NCBI RefSeq assembly: GCF_003345295.1 | Contig: NZ_CP031055.1 | Location: 744,001 to 808,000 of the forward strand | Direction of reading: 5' to 3' | From: Vibrio splendidus | Lineage (GTDB): Bacteria > Pseudomonadota > Gammaproteobacteria > Enterobacterales > Vibrionaceae | Length of the DNA: 64,000 bases | Part shown: piece after piece, positions 16,257 to 24,373 of the stretch | How positions within the stretch are numbered: the first letter of the stretch is position 1 | Layout: each line of letters starts with the position of its first letter | Made by a program: the position numbers and the translations under genes | Notes under the pieces: model-generated | What the model saw: only the letters and a program-made list of their open reading frames with translations | What the model was told of the DNA's origin: nothing | Databases searched by the model: none

Positions 16257-17633
16257 ATGGAACAGAACAGTGAATTGATCTACGGATTAGACGATCGACC
16301 ATCAGTCAAAGCAGCCAGCTACGCAGCGCTGCAGCATGTATTAGCCAGCTTTGTTGGCATTATCACACCCACGCTCATTATTGGCGGTGTCTTAGGATTA
16401 GGTGAACACATCCCTTATTTGATCAGCATGGCATTGATGGTGTCTGGGGTCGGCACCTTCATCCAAGCTAGAAAAATAGGGCCAGTCGGCGCAGGGATGA
16501 TCTGTGTCCAAGGAACCAGTTTTGCGTTCTTAGGTTCAGTACTAGGCGCGGGTTTTCTGGTGAAAGCGAATGGAGGCGGGCCGGATGAAATGCTCGCCAC
16601 CATTTTCGGTGTCTGCTTCTTTGGTGCATTTGTCGAAATCGTCCTATCGCGCTTTATCGAAAAACTCAAAGTAGTGATCACGCCCGTTGTGACCGGCATC
16701 GTTATCACGACGATTGGTGTCTCTTTGATTAAAGTTGGCGTCACTGATATCGCGGGTGGTGTTGGTGCAGAAGATTTTGGATCAGGAAGCAACCTGATGC
16801 TGGGTGCGATTGTGCTCGGAACCATAGTGGCACTTAACCTTAGCAACAACACCATGGTAAGGCTGTCGTCGATTTTAGTCGGTCTGGTTGTCGGGTGGGG
16901 CGTTGCTATTCTGATGGGCAAAGCGCCAATGGTTTCTTTTGCATCACAACCGCTATTGAGTATTCCTGTTCCGTTTAAATATGGTTTCGCTTTTGATTGG
17001 CAAGCCTTCCTGCCGATTGCTTTTATCTACTTGATTACCGTTATCGAAACAACCGGTGACCTTACCGCTAACAGCATGTTTTCAGGCCAACCAGTTAAGG
17101 GGCCAAAATATATCAATCGACTCAAGGCGGGCGTGCTAGGTGACGGTGTGAACTCGCTTATCGCCGCGGTATTCAATACTTTTCCAAACACGACTTTTAG
17201 CCAGAACAATGGTGTGATCCATTTTACGGGGGTTGCGAGTCGCTATATTGGCTACTTCATCGCGGCAATTCTTTTTCTATTAGGTCTATTTCCCATCTTA
17301 GGCGCGGTATTAATGACGATTCCAAAGCCAGTATTAGGCGGGGCGACATTGGTGATGTTCGGTACGGTTGCCGCTGCGGGCATCAAGATTATTGCTAGTG
17401 AGAAGCTGGATCGCCGCAGAATCATGACGATTGCTATCTCATTAGGTTTAGGATTGGGGGTCATGCTGGTACCGGATTTATTGAAAGAAGCACCCAAGCT
17501 AGTGCAAAGCATATTTGGCTCACCAGTAACGATGTCGGGTGTTGCTGCTTTGGTTATTACTGGGTTGATGTCTCTGGTACCTGAAAACAAAACTAAGCCT
17601 GTGGCAAGTTCGGTACAAACCAGTAAAGCATGA
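16257..17633 (+). CDS. xanP: XanP-like xanthine permease (NCS2 family)
   Basis: A 458-residue nucleobase:cation symporter-2 protein with 12-14 membrane segments, expected to import xanthine with protons. The N-terminus EQNSELIYGLDDRPSVKAA resembles E. coli XanP as I remember it. Family motifs are present: QHVLASFVGIITP, the substrate motif VIETTGDLTANS, and NTFPNTTFSQNNGVIHFTGVASRYIG, where QNNGV points to XanP rather than XanQ. AAAGGAAG precedes the ATG. No purine-catabolic enzyme is adjacent. Uric acid or another oxopurine remains possible as substrate. Confidence 0.88.
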   Translation: MEQNSELIYGLDDRPSVKAASYAALQHVLASFVGIITPTLIIGGVLGLGEHIPYLISMALMVSGVGTFIQARKIGPVGAGMICVQGTSFAFLGSVLGAGFLVKANGGGPDEMLATIFGVCFFGAFVEIVLSRFIEKLKVVITPVVTGIVITTIGVSLIKVGVTDIAGGVGAEDFGSGSNLMLGAIVLGTIVALNLSNNTMVRLSSILVGLVVGWGVAILMGKAPMVSFASQPLLSIPVPFKYGFAFDWQAFLPIAFIYLITVIETTGDLTANSMFSGQPVKGPKYINRLKAGVLGDGVNSLIAAVFNTFPNTTFSQNNGVIHFTGVASRYIGYFIAAILFLLGLFPILGAVLMTIPKPVLGGATLVMFGTVAAAGIKIIASEKLDRRRIMTIAISLGLGLGVMLVPDLLKEAPKLVQSIFGSPVTMSGVAALVITGLMSLVPENKTKPVASSVQTSKA

Positions 17634-17650
17634 TTATTTTTAGAACCTAG

Positions 17651-17686
17651 AACGACTTGGCGATGCTAGAGCGTCGCTAAGTCGTT
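17651..17686 (+). terminator. Hairpin after xanP
   Basis: AACGACTTGGCGA (17651-17663) pairs with TCGCTAAGTCGTT (17674-17686) over 13 bp including one G-U. There is no T-rich tail (AAATAACGG follows), so termination may be factor-assisted. Confidence 0.6.
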
Positions 17687-17752
17687 AAATAACGGTGTCT
17701 TGTGTTCCCTCATCAAGAGATACACACCACTTCTATACCCCAGATATTGAAA

Positions 17753-18655
17753 CTAAACAGCCGTTCCGAAATGTACCGTAAGGAAATCCAAAAAGACTCG
17801 AACCTTGCTTGGCACCAGCTGGCGATTTTGATAAATCGCGTATGTGCTTGTTTCATAGTTACACGGGCTAAAAGTAAACTCGGGAAGTAATTGCACCAAT
17901 TTCCCCGTATTAAGTTCTTGTTCAATCGCCCATTGTGGGAGCAGGGCAATACCACCACCGTTCAGTATCAATTGCTTTTGCCCGTTCACAGAATCGACTT
18001 CCATGTAATAAGAGAGGTCGATCTTTTGCGGTTTGCTATCCAATACAATCCAATCGTGCCACCCCTTGTAGCCATAAACCAAGCAGTCGTGTTTTGCTAA
18101 ATCTTCAACATGTTGAGGGGCTTTGTTTCTTCTCAAATAGTCAGGGCTGGCGCAAAGAACAAAGTTGTTTTGGACGAGCTTCTTAGCGATCAAATTAGAA
18201 TCCGGTAGTCGGCCACTGCGAATCGCGATATCCACATTTTCTTCGATCAGATCGACCACTCTTTCAGTGATTTCAATTTCAATATCGACCTCGGGAAAGG
18301 CAGCCCTAAAGGTAGGAACAAGGGGCAAGATTTTGCTTTCTCCAAACGCAACGGTCGTGCTTATTTTGAGGCTCCCTCTCGGCGAGTGATGCAATGCGCT
18401 GACGACTCGTTTCGCTTCATCAAACTCGCCCGTAATTCGCTTGGAATATTGATAGAACAATTGACCTGCTTCAGTGACCCCTACGTTGCGTGTCGAGCGC
18501 TCTAACAGCCGTACATTGAGTTCTTCTTCCAGTGCAGAGAGCTGCCTTGAAATAGAAGAAGGCTGAATATCAAATATCCGACTGGCTTTGGAGATACTGC
18601 CTTGTTCAACCACGCAGTTGAAATAGGCAAGACGATTGAAAAGGCTCATGTGCAT
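17753..18655 (-). CDS. LysR-family regulator
   Basis: 300 residues. The N-terminal HTH (LAYFNCVVEQGSISKASRIFDIQPSSISRQLSALEEELNVRLLERSTRNVGVTEAG) is diagnostic, followed by a two-lobed co-inducer domain (LKISTTVAFGESKILPLVPTF, VDLIEENVDIAIRSGRLPDSNLIAKKL), of the CrgA/DsdC-like many-paralogue branch. ATG at 18649, two codons in, has better ribosome-site spacing. It is divergent from the SDR gene with about 213 bp between the starts, so that gene is its likely target (inference). Confidence 0.92.
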   Translation of the reverse strand: MHMSLFNRLAYFNCVVEQGSISKASRIFDIQPSSISRQLSALEEELNVRLLERSTRNVGVTEAGQLFYQYSKRITGEFDEAKRVVSALHHSPRGSLKISTTVAFGESKILPLVPTFRAAFPEVDIEIEITERVVDLIEENVDIAIRSGRLPDSNLIAKKLVQNNFVLCASPDYLRRNKAPQHVEDLAKHDCLVYGYKGWHDWIVLDSKPQKIDLSYYMEVDSVNGQKQLILNGGGIALLPQWAIEQELNTGKLVQLLPEFTFSPCNYETSTYAIYQNRQLVPSKVRVFLDFLTVHFGTAV

Positions 18656-18868
18656 TACTCATTAAACGATGGTTTCGATTCTTCCAAAGCGGAGCTTTCT
18701 GATAAAGGCGGCTCATGCTTGAAGTGGAAGTGATATTGATGCTTTTATTGTTCCTAAATATTAGCTTAATTGCTTTTAAAGCAAAACTGAATTGCTTCCC
18801 AGCAGATTCAAACCTCTGGTTGTTGTCTCTATGATTCCCCACATCATCACTAACAACGAGCAATAACC

Positions 18869-19579
18869 ATGAATACAATTAGAACAGCCACTATTGCAGC
18901 CTGCTTTTCGGTAACAGCCCAACACCTGATTGAAAAGCTCATTACGAGCGGAACCCGAGTCGTGGCCTTTGGGCGCATCGGTGATGAAGCAAGAGCAAAA
19001 AGCCTAGAAGAAAAATACTCGGGTCATCTAACCGTGTTACTGGGAGATCTTACTGATGAAAAGCAAAGCCAAGAACTTGCTGCCAAGGCATCTGAAATCT
19101 TAGGTCATATAGATGCTCACTTTCATTGTTCTGGCATTTATACCTGGAGCCATTGGACTGACGTGGAAGTGAGTAAAATGTCTGACTTGTGGAATGCGAA
19201 CTTTATGACGGCGTTTGTCTTCGGAAGAGAAATATTCAAATTAATGGAATCGCAGGGAGGTGGTTCACTGATGTTTGTTTCTGCCCGTGATACCGCGCGG
19301 AATATACCCGCAGGGTTTGGCCCTTACATGGCGTCTAAAATGGCATTAAACGCGTTGGTAGAGAGCCTCGCGGCAGAGGGATCTTCATCCAATGTTCAAG
19401 TGAATGCGGTATTGCCGACCATTGTTGATACTGAAGTGAATCGACAAGCACTTCCTGAGGCTGACCACTCTACATGGGTAGATCCAGCCGATTTGGCAGA
19501 GTTAATGATTGAGCTGACTCAACCGAGTAAAACCTATCTAAGTGGCTCGCTAATAACCGTCAACAACAAGATGCATTAA
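18869..19579 (+). CDS. SDR-family oxidoreductase with degenerate nucleotide motif
   Basis: 236 residues with the overall length and C-terminal pattern of short-chain dehydrogenases. The catalytic Y-x-x-x-K is present (PYMASKMALNALVESLAAE), with an upstream Ser in MFVSARDTA and a clear VQVNAVLPTIVDTEV. The usual N-terminal TGxxxGxG is replaced by AACFSVTAQ, and the NNAG motif reads FHCSG, so cofactor binding may be altered or lost. It is divergent from a LysR gene and ends in a GAGA-loop terminator. Substrate unknown. Confidence 0.82.
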   Translation: MNTIRTATIAACFSVTAQHLIEKLITSGTRVVAFGRIGDEARAKSLEEKYSGHLTVLLGDLTDEKQSQELAAKASEILGHIDAHFHCSGIYTWSHWTDVEVSKMSDLWNANFMTAFVFGREIFKLMESQGGGSLMFVSARDTARNIPAGFGPYMASKMALNALVESLAAEGSSSNVQVNAVLPTIVDTEVNRQALPEADHSTWVDPADLAELMIELTQPSKTYLSGSLITVNNKMH

Positions 19580-19983
19580 CAGTAGGCTAATAGATTAATA
19601 GTAATAGGTTTGGATGGCGTTGTGCTATCTGCAACAAATTAGAAAGCTGAAACAGCTTCTAAAAAGGATTGGTAGAGATACCAATCCTTTTTTGCATTTT
19701 TTTGGGGGAGAGGAGGACGGCACTTCATTCGAAGTGGGACACAAATGATCTTGTCTTCGATTGCTGTTTGAGTTGGGGTTATCTGCACTGTGTGGTTAAT
19801 AAGTGACCAAATTTAAGGCGTTGTTAAAGTTGACGTTTTGACGATAAAACCTTTCAGGAATATGACGGAAGAAATCATCGTTCATGAAAACATTGGTAAA
19901 TCATACCGAATGGCAGCCTTGACTGAGTAGCGACTATACTCAGAAACATACGGCTGACCCAACAACAACGAAAACAGAGAAAC
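19580..19983. other. Intergenic region SDR to RlpA-like gene
   Basis: 404 bp. It contains the terminator at 19666-19693 and presumably the promoter of the RlpA-like gene. I see no open frame with a ribosome site and no other clear structure. Confidence 0.6.
19666..19693 (+). terminator. GAGA-tetraloop terminator, copy 2
   Basis: GGATTGGTA (19666-19674), loop GAGA, TACCAATCC (19679-19687), then six T. It is the fully paired version of the family and follows the SDR gene. Confidence 0.93.
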
Positions 19984-20436
19984 ATGCAGAGATTAGCTCA
20001 CCCAAATTACATGAAAAAATCACATATTATCTTTACCGCTCTTATTCTTATGATACTAGCCGGATGTACCTCAACGTCGGCTGTCGGCAGTTCTAAAACA
20101 AAGGAATATGCCAAGTCACATGCTCTTGCTGGTAAAGCTTCTTGGTATGGCGATAAATTCCATGGAAGGCTCACAGCAAGTGGTGAGACGTATAATATGA
20201 ATGCGAATACTGCGGCTCATAAAACCTTGCCATTCGGCACTATCGTGAGAGTGACCAATACAAACAATAATAAGTCTGTCGATGTGAAAATTAACGATCG
20301 AGGCCCTTATGTAAAAGGCCGCGTTATCGATCTTTCGCACAAGGCGTTTGCAAGAATCGGCAATGTTAAGCAAGGCACCGTACCTGTCAAAATCGAGATT
20401 GTTGATGACAGCAATACCTTTAGGTACAAACACTAA
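19984..20436 (+). CDS. RlpA-like lipoprotein (DPBB domain)
   Basis: 150 residues. The core is a double-psi beta-barrel domain: ASWYGDKFHGRLTASGETYN, AAHKTLPFGTIVRVTN, VKINDRGPYVKGRVIDLSHKAFARIG, matching RlpA, a peptidoglycan-binding or lytic-transglycosylase-like protein. A lipobox LAGC follows the hydrophobic stretch SHIIFTALILMI, so it is an envelope lipoprotein. Unlike full-length RlpA it lacks a C-terminal SPOR domain. ATG at 19984 has AGAG upstream; ATG at 20011 would give a more standard lipoprotein signal (MKKSHIIF) but has no ribosome site, so the start is uncertain. Confidence 0.87.
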   Translation: MQRLAHPNYMKKSHIIFTALILMILAGCTSTSAVGSSKTKEYAKSHALAGKASWYGDKFHGRLTASGETYNMNANTAAHKTLPFGTIVRVTNTNNNKSVDVKINDRGPYVKGRVIDLSHKAFARIGNVKQGTVPVKIEIVDDSNTFRYKH

Positions 20437-20472
20437 TTGTCTCTAAACCTGTATTGGTTTGTGAAACTCAAA

Positions 20473-20500
20473 GGATTGGTAGAGATACCGATCCTTTTTT
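20473..20500 (+). terminator. GAGA-tetraloop terminator, copy 3
   Basis: GGATTGGTA (20473-20481), loop GAGA, TACCGATCC (20486-20494), then six T and a further T run. The one substitution again leaves a U-G pair. It follows the RlpA-like gene. Confidence 0.93.
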
Positions 20501-20640
20501 GTTTTTTTTGGCAAACCTAACGAGATCCAAATTACATTTCGTTACTTACTGAAGTAAATCTGAAACATCGCTGACATGGTTTTGAAATTTTTAATAGCTA
20601 GCTTATTGGGTTCTAAACGAATCCAGAAAAGGAAATACCC

Positions 20641-21654
20641 GTGAAGCTAACACCTGTCGTTGCTGCCGTAATTATGTCTTTCAGTTCAGCAAGTTTTGCT
20701 TTCAGCTTGCAGCAATCTGCCAACGAAAACAGTGAAGATCTCGTATGGACGGGGCACCTTAGCCCAGACAGCGACACGGTAATGTCTGCGATGCTCGCGG
20801 CTCATATTTATGGTGGTACGGCGACAGTGCCTGAGCCTATCAACCCTGAATCGACGTTTATCTTGAACTACTGTAATGCAGAATCGCCACGAGTAGAGAC
20901 AGATTACTCTCCATATAGAGTAGGGCTGGTGGACTTCAACCAAGTGACTCAACTAGCGCCAACCATCGACCAAGCATCTATTGTTGCTGTGGTCGATCAC
21001 CATGCGATTGGTGGCTCACCGATTAATACGCCACAAATTGTTGAGATGGATATTCGAGGCTGGGGATCGGCTGCAACTATTCTGGCTGACAACGCTGAAA
21101 AGCTTGATGTGACTTTACCTAAGCACCTTGCTTGTGTCGGCTTAGGTGCGATTCTTTCTGATACCGTGGTGTTCCAATCATCAACCACCACTGAACACGA
21201 TCGTGAATACGCAGAGAAACTGGCAAAGGTTGCAGGCATTTCAGACATCGAAGACTTCGGTCAACAGATGTTGATTGCTAAATCAGACCTTAGCCACCTG
21301 TCATCTGAAACCATCCTGACGCTGGACTACAAAAACTTTAAGTACGGTGGCAAACAAGTGGGCATCGGCGTTGCTGAAACACTAACCGCTCAACAACTGA
21401 TTGACCGTAAAGATGAGCTTTTGGCAGCGATGAAGTCTTATAAAGAAGAGAACGGCTTAGATCATCTGTTCTTCTCAATCACAGACACGAAGAACAAAGA
21501 AGCGAATCTACTGTGGGTGGATGAAAGCGACTATCAAGTCATTAAATCGGCTTTCAACGCTGAACCAACAAGCGATATGCTGACCCTAGAAGGTGTCACT
21601 TCTCGCAAGCGTCAGATTGGCCCAGCGGTTCAAAAGGCAATTGAAAGCTTGTAG
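20641..21654 (+). CDS. Family II (Mn-dependent, DHH) inorganic pyrophosphatase with signal peptide
   Basis: 337 residues, GTG start with AGGAAA upstream. DHH-family motifs in order: H39-x3-D43-x-D45 (GHLSPDSD), D98 (GLVDFN; the usual following His is Phe), D119-H120-H121 (VVDHHAIGG), WGSAATI, D174 (ILSDTVVF) and SRKRQIGP near the C-terminus, the substrate-binding DHHA2-type motif. These are the manganese and pyrophosphate ligands of PpaC-type enzymes, which split PPi to phosphate. The first 22 residues look like a cleavable signal peptide (MKLTPVVAAVIMSFSSASFA), unusual because the family is normally cytoplasmic. It ends in a GAGA-loop terminator. Confidence 0.87.
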   Translation: MKLTPVVAAVIMSFSSASFAFSLQQSANENSEDLVWTGHLSPDSDTVMSAMLAAHIYGGTATVPEPINPESTFILNYCNAESPRVETDYSPYRVGLVDFNQVTQLAPTIDQASIVAVVDHHAIGGSPINTPQIVEMDIRGWGSAATILADNAEKLDVTLPKHLACVGLGAILSDTVVFQSSTTTEHDREYAEKLAKVAGISDIEDFGQQMLIAKSDLSHLSSETILTLDYKNFKYGGKQVGIGVAETLTAQQLIDRKDELLAAMKSYKEENGLDHLFFSITDTKNKEANLLWVDESDYQVIKSAFNAEPTSDMLTLEGVTSRKRQIGPAVQKAIESL

Positions 21655-21691
21655 AGAGTAAGAGCCGTTATTTTATAAATAAATTCTGAAA

Positions 21692-21725
21692 GGGATTGGT
21701 AGAGATACCAATCCCTTTTTTGTTT
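21692..21725 (+). terminator. GAGA-tetraloop terminator, copy 4
   Basis: GGGATTGGTA (21692-21701), loop GAGA, TACCAATCCC (21706-21715), then TTTTTTGTTT. The stem is one pair longer than in the other copies. It follows the pyrophosphatase gene. Confidence 0.93.
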
Positions 21726-21954
21726 GGGTGTCTAAATGGGATTTGGATAGAAATGAGTATCGGAGAACCAAGTATTAGCAAATCACGAATTAGCATAAGT
21801 ATGGAAAGTCACTAAGATCACTGTCCAGTATTGATGGTGCACATCATTGTCTTGCTTTTACACAAATCTGACATTGATGAATGCCATAAGCTATCGATAT
21901 AAATATCAACATATTGTATTATTACATCCGTATTTATACTTATTAGGATTTTCT

Positions 21955-22158
21955 ATGTTGATTCACGAATTTTCGAATAAGGACGTTACCGCTGAGCATG
22001 TGATTTTAGCTCAAGCAATACTAGCAGGGACTGCTCAAGGTGATAAAAGTAAAGCACAGCGCTTTATGATTTTTGTAAATGAGATTCCCGATGCGCCGAC
22101 TGTGCAAAACCTGATTCCTCGCTTTAGTCAATTTATGAAGCGCTTTAAAGCCAGCTGA
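21955..22158 (+). CDS. Small hypothetical protein
   Basis: 67 residues from ATG 21955, chosen because AGGA lies about 7 bp upstream; the frame is open further back but without a ribosome site. It begins MLIHEFSNKDVTAEHVILAQ and ends MKRFKAS. It has no signal peptide or membrane segment and is mildly helical with a basic C-terminus. I do not recognise the family. It stands alone between the pyrophosphatase and the MerR gene. Confidence 0.6.
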   Translation: MLIHEFSNKDVTAEHVILAQAILAGTAQGDKSKAQRFMIFVNEIPDAPTVQNLIPRFSQFMKRFKAS

Positions 22159-22399
22159 CATTCAGAATACGTTACACAGGGATGTGTAATTAAGATCACC
22201 AATTCCCCCCTAACCACTACCTACTTTTAAACTCTATCTGACCTTATGCTCGCTCTATATCTAGCTATTGTTGTTGGAGGACAATAGAGTTTGATCAATT
22301 TTAAAAACGTTTCTGGACAATTTCGAGTTAGTGAAAGTGCTAATTTAGCGTTAGACGGATAACTTCAAGTATTGAAAACACATTTTAATAAAAACGAAC

Positions 22400-22924
22400 T
22401 TATGGCTTCCTAGATACCATTCTTATTTGTTCAATTTCGTCATCATCAATATTTAGGGACTGTAGAAATTTGAGGTGTCCTAATGGCTCCATCTTTTCAA
22501 ACTGCTTGTGCCAGTTAAGCATATCTTGATCATTCATGCCTGACTCTCTCAGTATCTCAGTCCAACGCTGCTTAGTTAACTGCCCTTGAATCAGTAGCTC
22601 AGGATCTTGTAGTAAAGTCATGATTGAATGTTGTTGCTGACGTAGCTTTTTAATCTCTATATCTAAGGCGGAAAACTGTTGTCGTAATACAGCTTCCCTG
22701 TCTTTGCCATGAGATTGTTGTAACAGGCCTTTTATCTCAACAACAGGGATGCCGTAAGAGCGATACGCAAGAATCGATCTGAACTTTTCAAGTTCCCGTT
22801 CACCATACAATCGGTAGCCACTGGAAGTACGGCTTGTCGGTTCAATCAAGCCCTGTCGTTCATAATAAAGGACTGTCGTGCGAGACACGCCTAATTGCTC
22901 ACAAAACTGTTTAATACTCAGCAC
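22400..22924 (-). CDS. MerR-family regulator
   Basis: 174 residues. The N-terminal MerR winged HTH is clear (MLSIKQFCEQLGVSRTTVLYYERQGLIEPTSRTSSGYRLYGERELEKFRSI), followed by a long dimerisation helix (about residues 75-105) and a C-terminal segment with no metal-binding cysteine cluster, so an organic ligand or protein partner is more likely than a metal. It lies 5 bp downstream of the EamA gene in one operon whose promoter has the 19-bp spacer and dyad typical of MerR targets, so the operon is very probably its own target. Confidence 0.93.
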   Translation of the reverse strand: MLSIKQFCEQLGVSRTTVLYYERQGLIEPTSRTSSGYRLYGERELEKFRSILAYRSYGIPVVEIKGLLQQSHGKDREAVLRQQFSALDIEIKKLRQQQHSIMTLLQDPELLIQGQLTKQRWTEILRESGMNDQDMLNWHKQFEKMEPLGHLKFLQSLNIDDDEIEQIRMVSRKP

Positions 22925-22929
22925 TGTAC

Positions 22930-23859
22930 CTACCTCTTACTTTTTCGACCGTAGTGAGACAACATCATTGGGATTAATGCACTCGCAAGAATAACTGACG
23001 CACCAATAATTGACCATGTATCTGGCATTTCCGCAAAAATAACCATGCCGATGATAAGAGAATAAATAATTTTCACGTACTCAACGTTGGCAATGATGTT
23101 TGCCTGTGCCCATTTATAAGCGGAAATACCAATGTATTGAGCAATTGACGAGATAACGCCAACCAATAGAAGCAACATGAAATCTTCAACCGTTGGTGTG
23201 CACCATAAAAACAAAGTCGGTATCAAGGCAATAAATCCGATAGCAAGAGCTTGATATGCCATTAACGTGATTTTAGGTTCACTTTGCGCCACTTTTCTTA
23301 CACAAATCACCGCAACAGCTGCGCCTAACGAAGCCAGCACACCAGAAAGAATGTATATAAGTTGGCTATCTTCAAACGTAGGTCGAACAACCATCATTAC
23401 CCCGATGAACCCAACGACGATGGTAAAAATCCGAGAGCCTGTGACCTGCTCACCAAGGGCAATGCGAGCAATAATGGCAACAAAGAGCACTTGTAAGAAA
23501 CCAACGGCAGTCGCGTCTGCAAAAGGTATATTACTTACTGTAATAAATCCAAAGTACAACGCAGTAAATGCGCCCAATATTCTCAATATGTGGAGAGGTA
23601 TTTTATTCGGTTTGAGCAATACCTCAATGTTATTAGTTATCGTAGGGGCAAGCATCAACATAAAAATGAGCTGTCTAAAAAATAGGATCTGAAACGTATC
23701 GTAGTCTCCGCTCAATTTACGAACAAACACACCCACAATGGTAAACAGTGCTGTTGAAACCAGTGCTAGCGTCACACCTTTAGATGTTGGCGATAAAGTA
23801 TCAAATAACTGCAAAACTCTAGGGTGCTGCACGGTGTTTTTTACAAGGAACTGATGCAT
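22930..23859 (-). CDS. EamA/DMT-family transporter
   Basis: A 309-residue inner-membrane protein with ten predicted hydrophobic segments in two EamA repeats (first from KGVTLALVSTALFTIVGVFVRKL, second from YILSGVLASLGAAVAVICVRKV). Drug/metabolite-superfamily members mostly export small metabolites. It is first in the operon with MerR, so its cargo is probably linked to the MerR ligand (inference). The mapped -10 leaves a short leader of about 33 nt to the ATG at 23859. Confidence 0.9.
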   Translation of the reverse strand: MHQFLVKNTVQHPRVLQLFDTLSPTSKGVTLALVSTALFTIVGVFVRKLSGDYDTFQILFFRQLIFMLMLAPTITNNIEVLLKPNKIPLHILRILGAFTALYFGFITVSNIPFADATAVGFLQVLFVAIIARIALGEQVTGSRIFTIVVGFIGVMMVVRPTFEDSQLIYILSGVLASLGAAVAVICVRKVAQSEPKITLMAYQALAIGFIALIPTLFLWCTPTVEDFMLLLLVGVISSIAQYIGISAYKWAQANIIANVEYVKIIYSLIIGMVIFAEMPDTWSIIGASVILASALIPMMLSHYGRKSKR

Positions 23860-23898
23860 CGAATGAAGCCTTCTCGCTTAGGTTTGATCAAGAGGTGC

Positions 23899-23929
23899 AT
23901 TCTAAACTCGATACCTGTAGACAGGTCAA
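23899..23929 (-). promoter_or_regulatory. MerR-type promoter of the EamA-merR operon
   Basis: On the minus strand the -35 TTGACC (23929-23924) and -10 TAGAAT (23904-23899) are separated by 19 bp instead of 17. The spacer carries the dyad ACCTGT-CT-ACAGGT (23926-23913). An over-long spacer with a central palindrome is the hallmark of promoters twisted open by MerR-family activators. Confidence 0.82.
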
Positions 23930-24082
23930 CCAATGTCGTGGATTAGCTAATTCGGCAACAACGTTAAGCCTCTCGGCATGAGGAAAAGTAAGCCAAATAG
24001 TGGAGTTTGAGATCAGGTTCAATTTCACACTGGCTTCTAATGGGGCAAGTCTGAGTTAGCTCATAACTAAACCCCCTTCTAA

Positions 24083-24240
24083 CCTCCCCTTGAACAGTAT
24101 CTTCTATCCATTGTATTTCGTGGAAAGGGGAGGAATACAATGCCGGTCGTTACATGCGCAGTTACACATTCAGCGCCAAAGAAGGTTCTCCCCCTCGGTC
24201 ATAAATCGAAAGGGGTTGATGAACTTAACATGAGGGGGAG
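24083..24240. repeat. Paired inverted repeats, possible small intergenic element
   Basis: Two nearby dyads: CCTCCCCTT (24083-24091) with AAGGGGAGG (24125-24133), and CTCCCCCTC (24188-24196) with GAGGGGGAG (24232-24240). The C/G-block composition differs from the surroundings. It fills most of the 514-bp gap between EamA and GNAT genes (23860-24373), which otherwise holds the MerR promoter and a terminator. A 63-codon open frame here has no convincing ribosome site. Confidence 0.5.
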
Positions 24241-24314
24241 GGTGTTCGAAATCAGCCCGAACGCACGGGATATCAACGTTCTAAATTCAGACAAGCATTA
24301 CACTTCACCCAAAC

Positions 24315-24345
24315 AAAAATGGAACGCCTGAGCGTTCCATTTTTT
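24315..24345. terminator. Bidirectional terminator-like hairpin after GNAT gene
   Basis: AAAAATGGAACGC (24315-24327) and GCGTTCCATTTTT (24332-24345) form a stem of at least 13 bp with loop CTGA. T runs occur on both strands. It lies 29 bp beyond the GNAT stop on the minus strand. Confidence 0.85.
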
Positions 24346-24373
24346 ACTTATATTTTGTTTAAATCAGCATCTC

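Noticed and set aside
16048..16302. 84-codon minus frame over the xanP start
   Set aside because: It runs across the xanP promoter and ribosome site and lacks a start signal.
16415..16921. 168-codon frame antisense to xanP
   Set aside because: Rich in Pro, Thr and Ile as expected from the complement of membrane segments; no independent evidence.
23267..23692. 141-codon frame antisense to the EamA gene
   Set aside because: Shadow of a membrane-protein gene.
24140..24331. 63-codon plus frame in the EamA-GNAT gap
   Set aside because: No good ribosome site, composition follows the inverted repeats, and it ends in a terminator.
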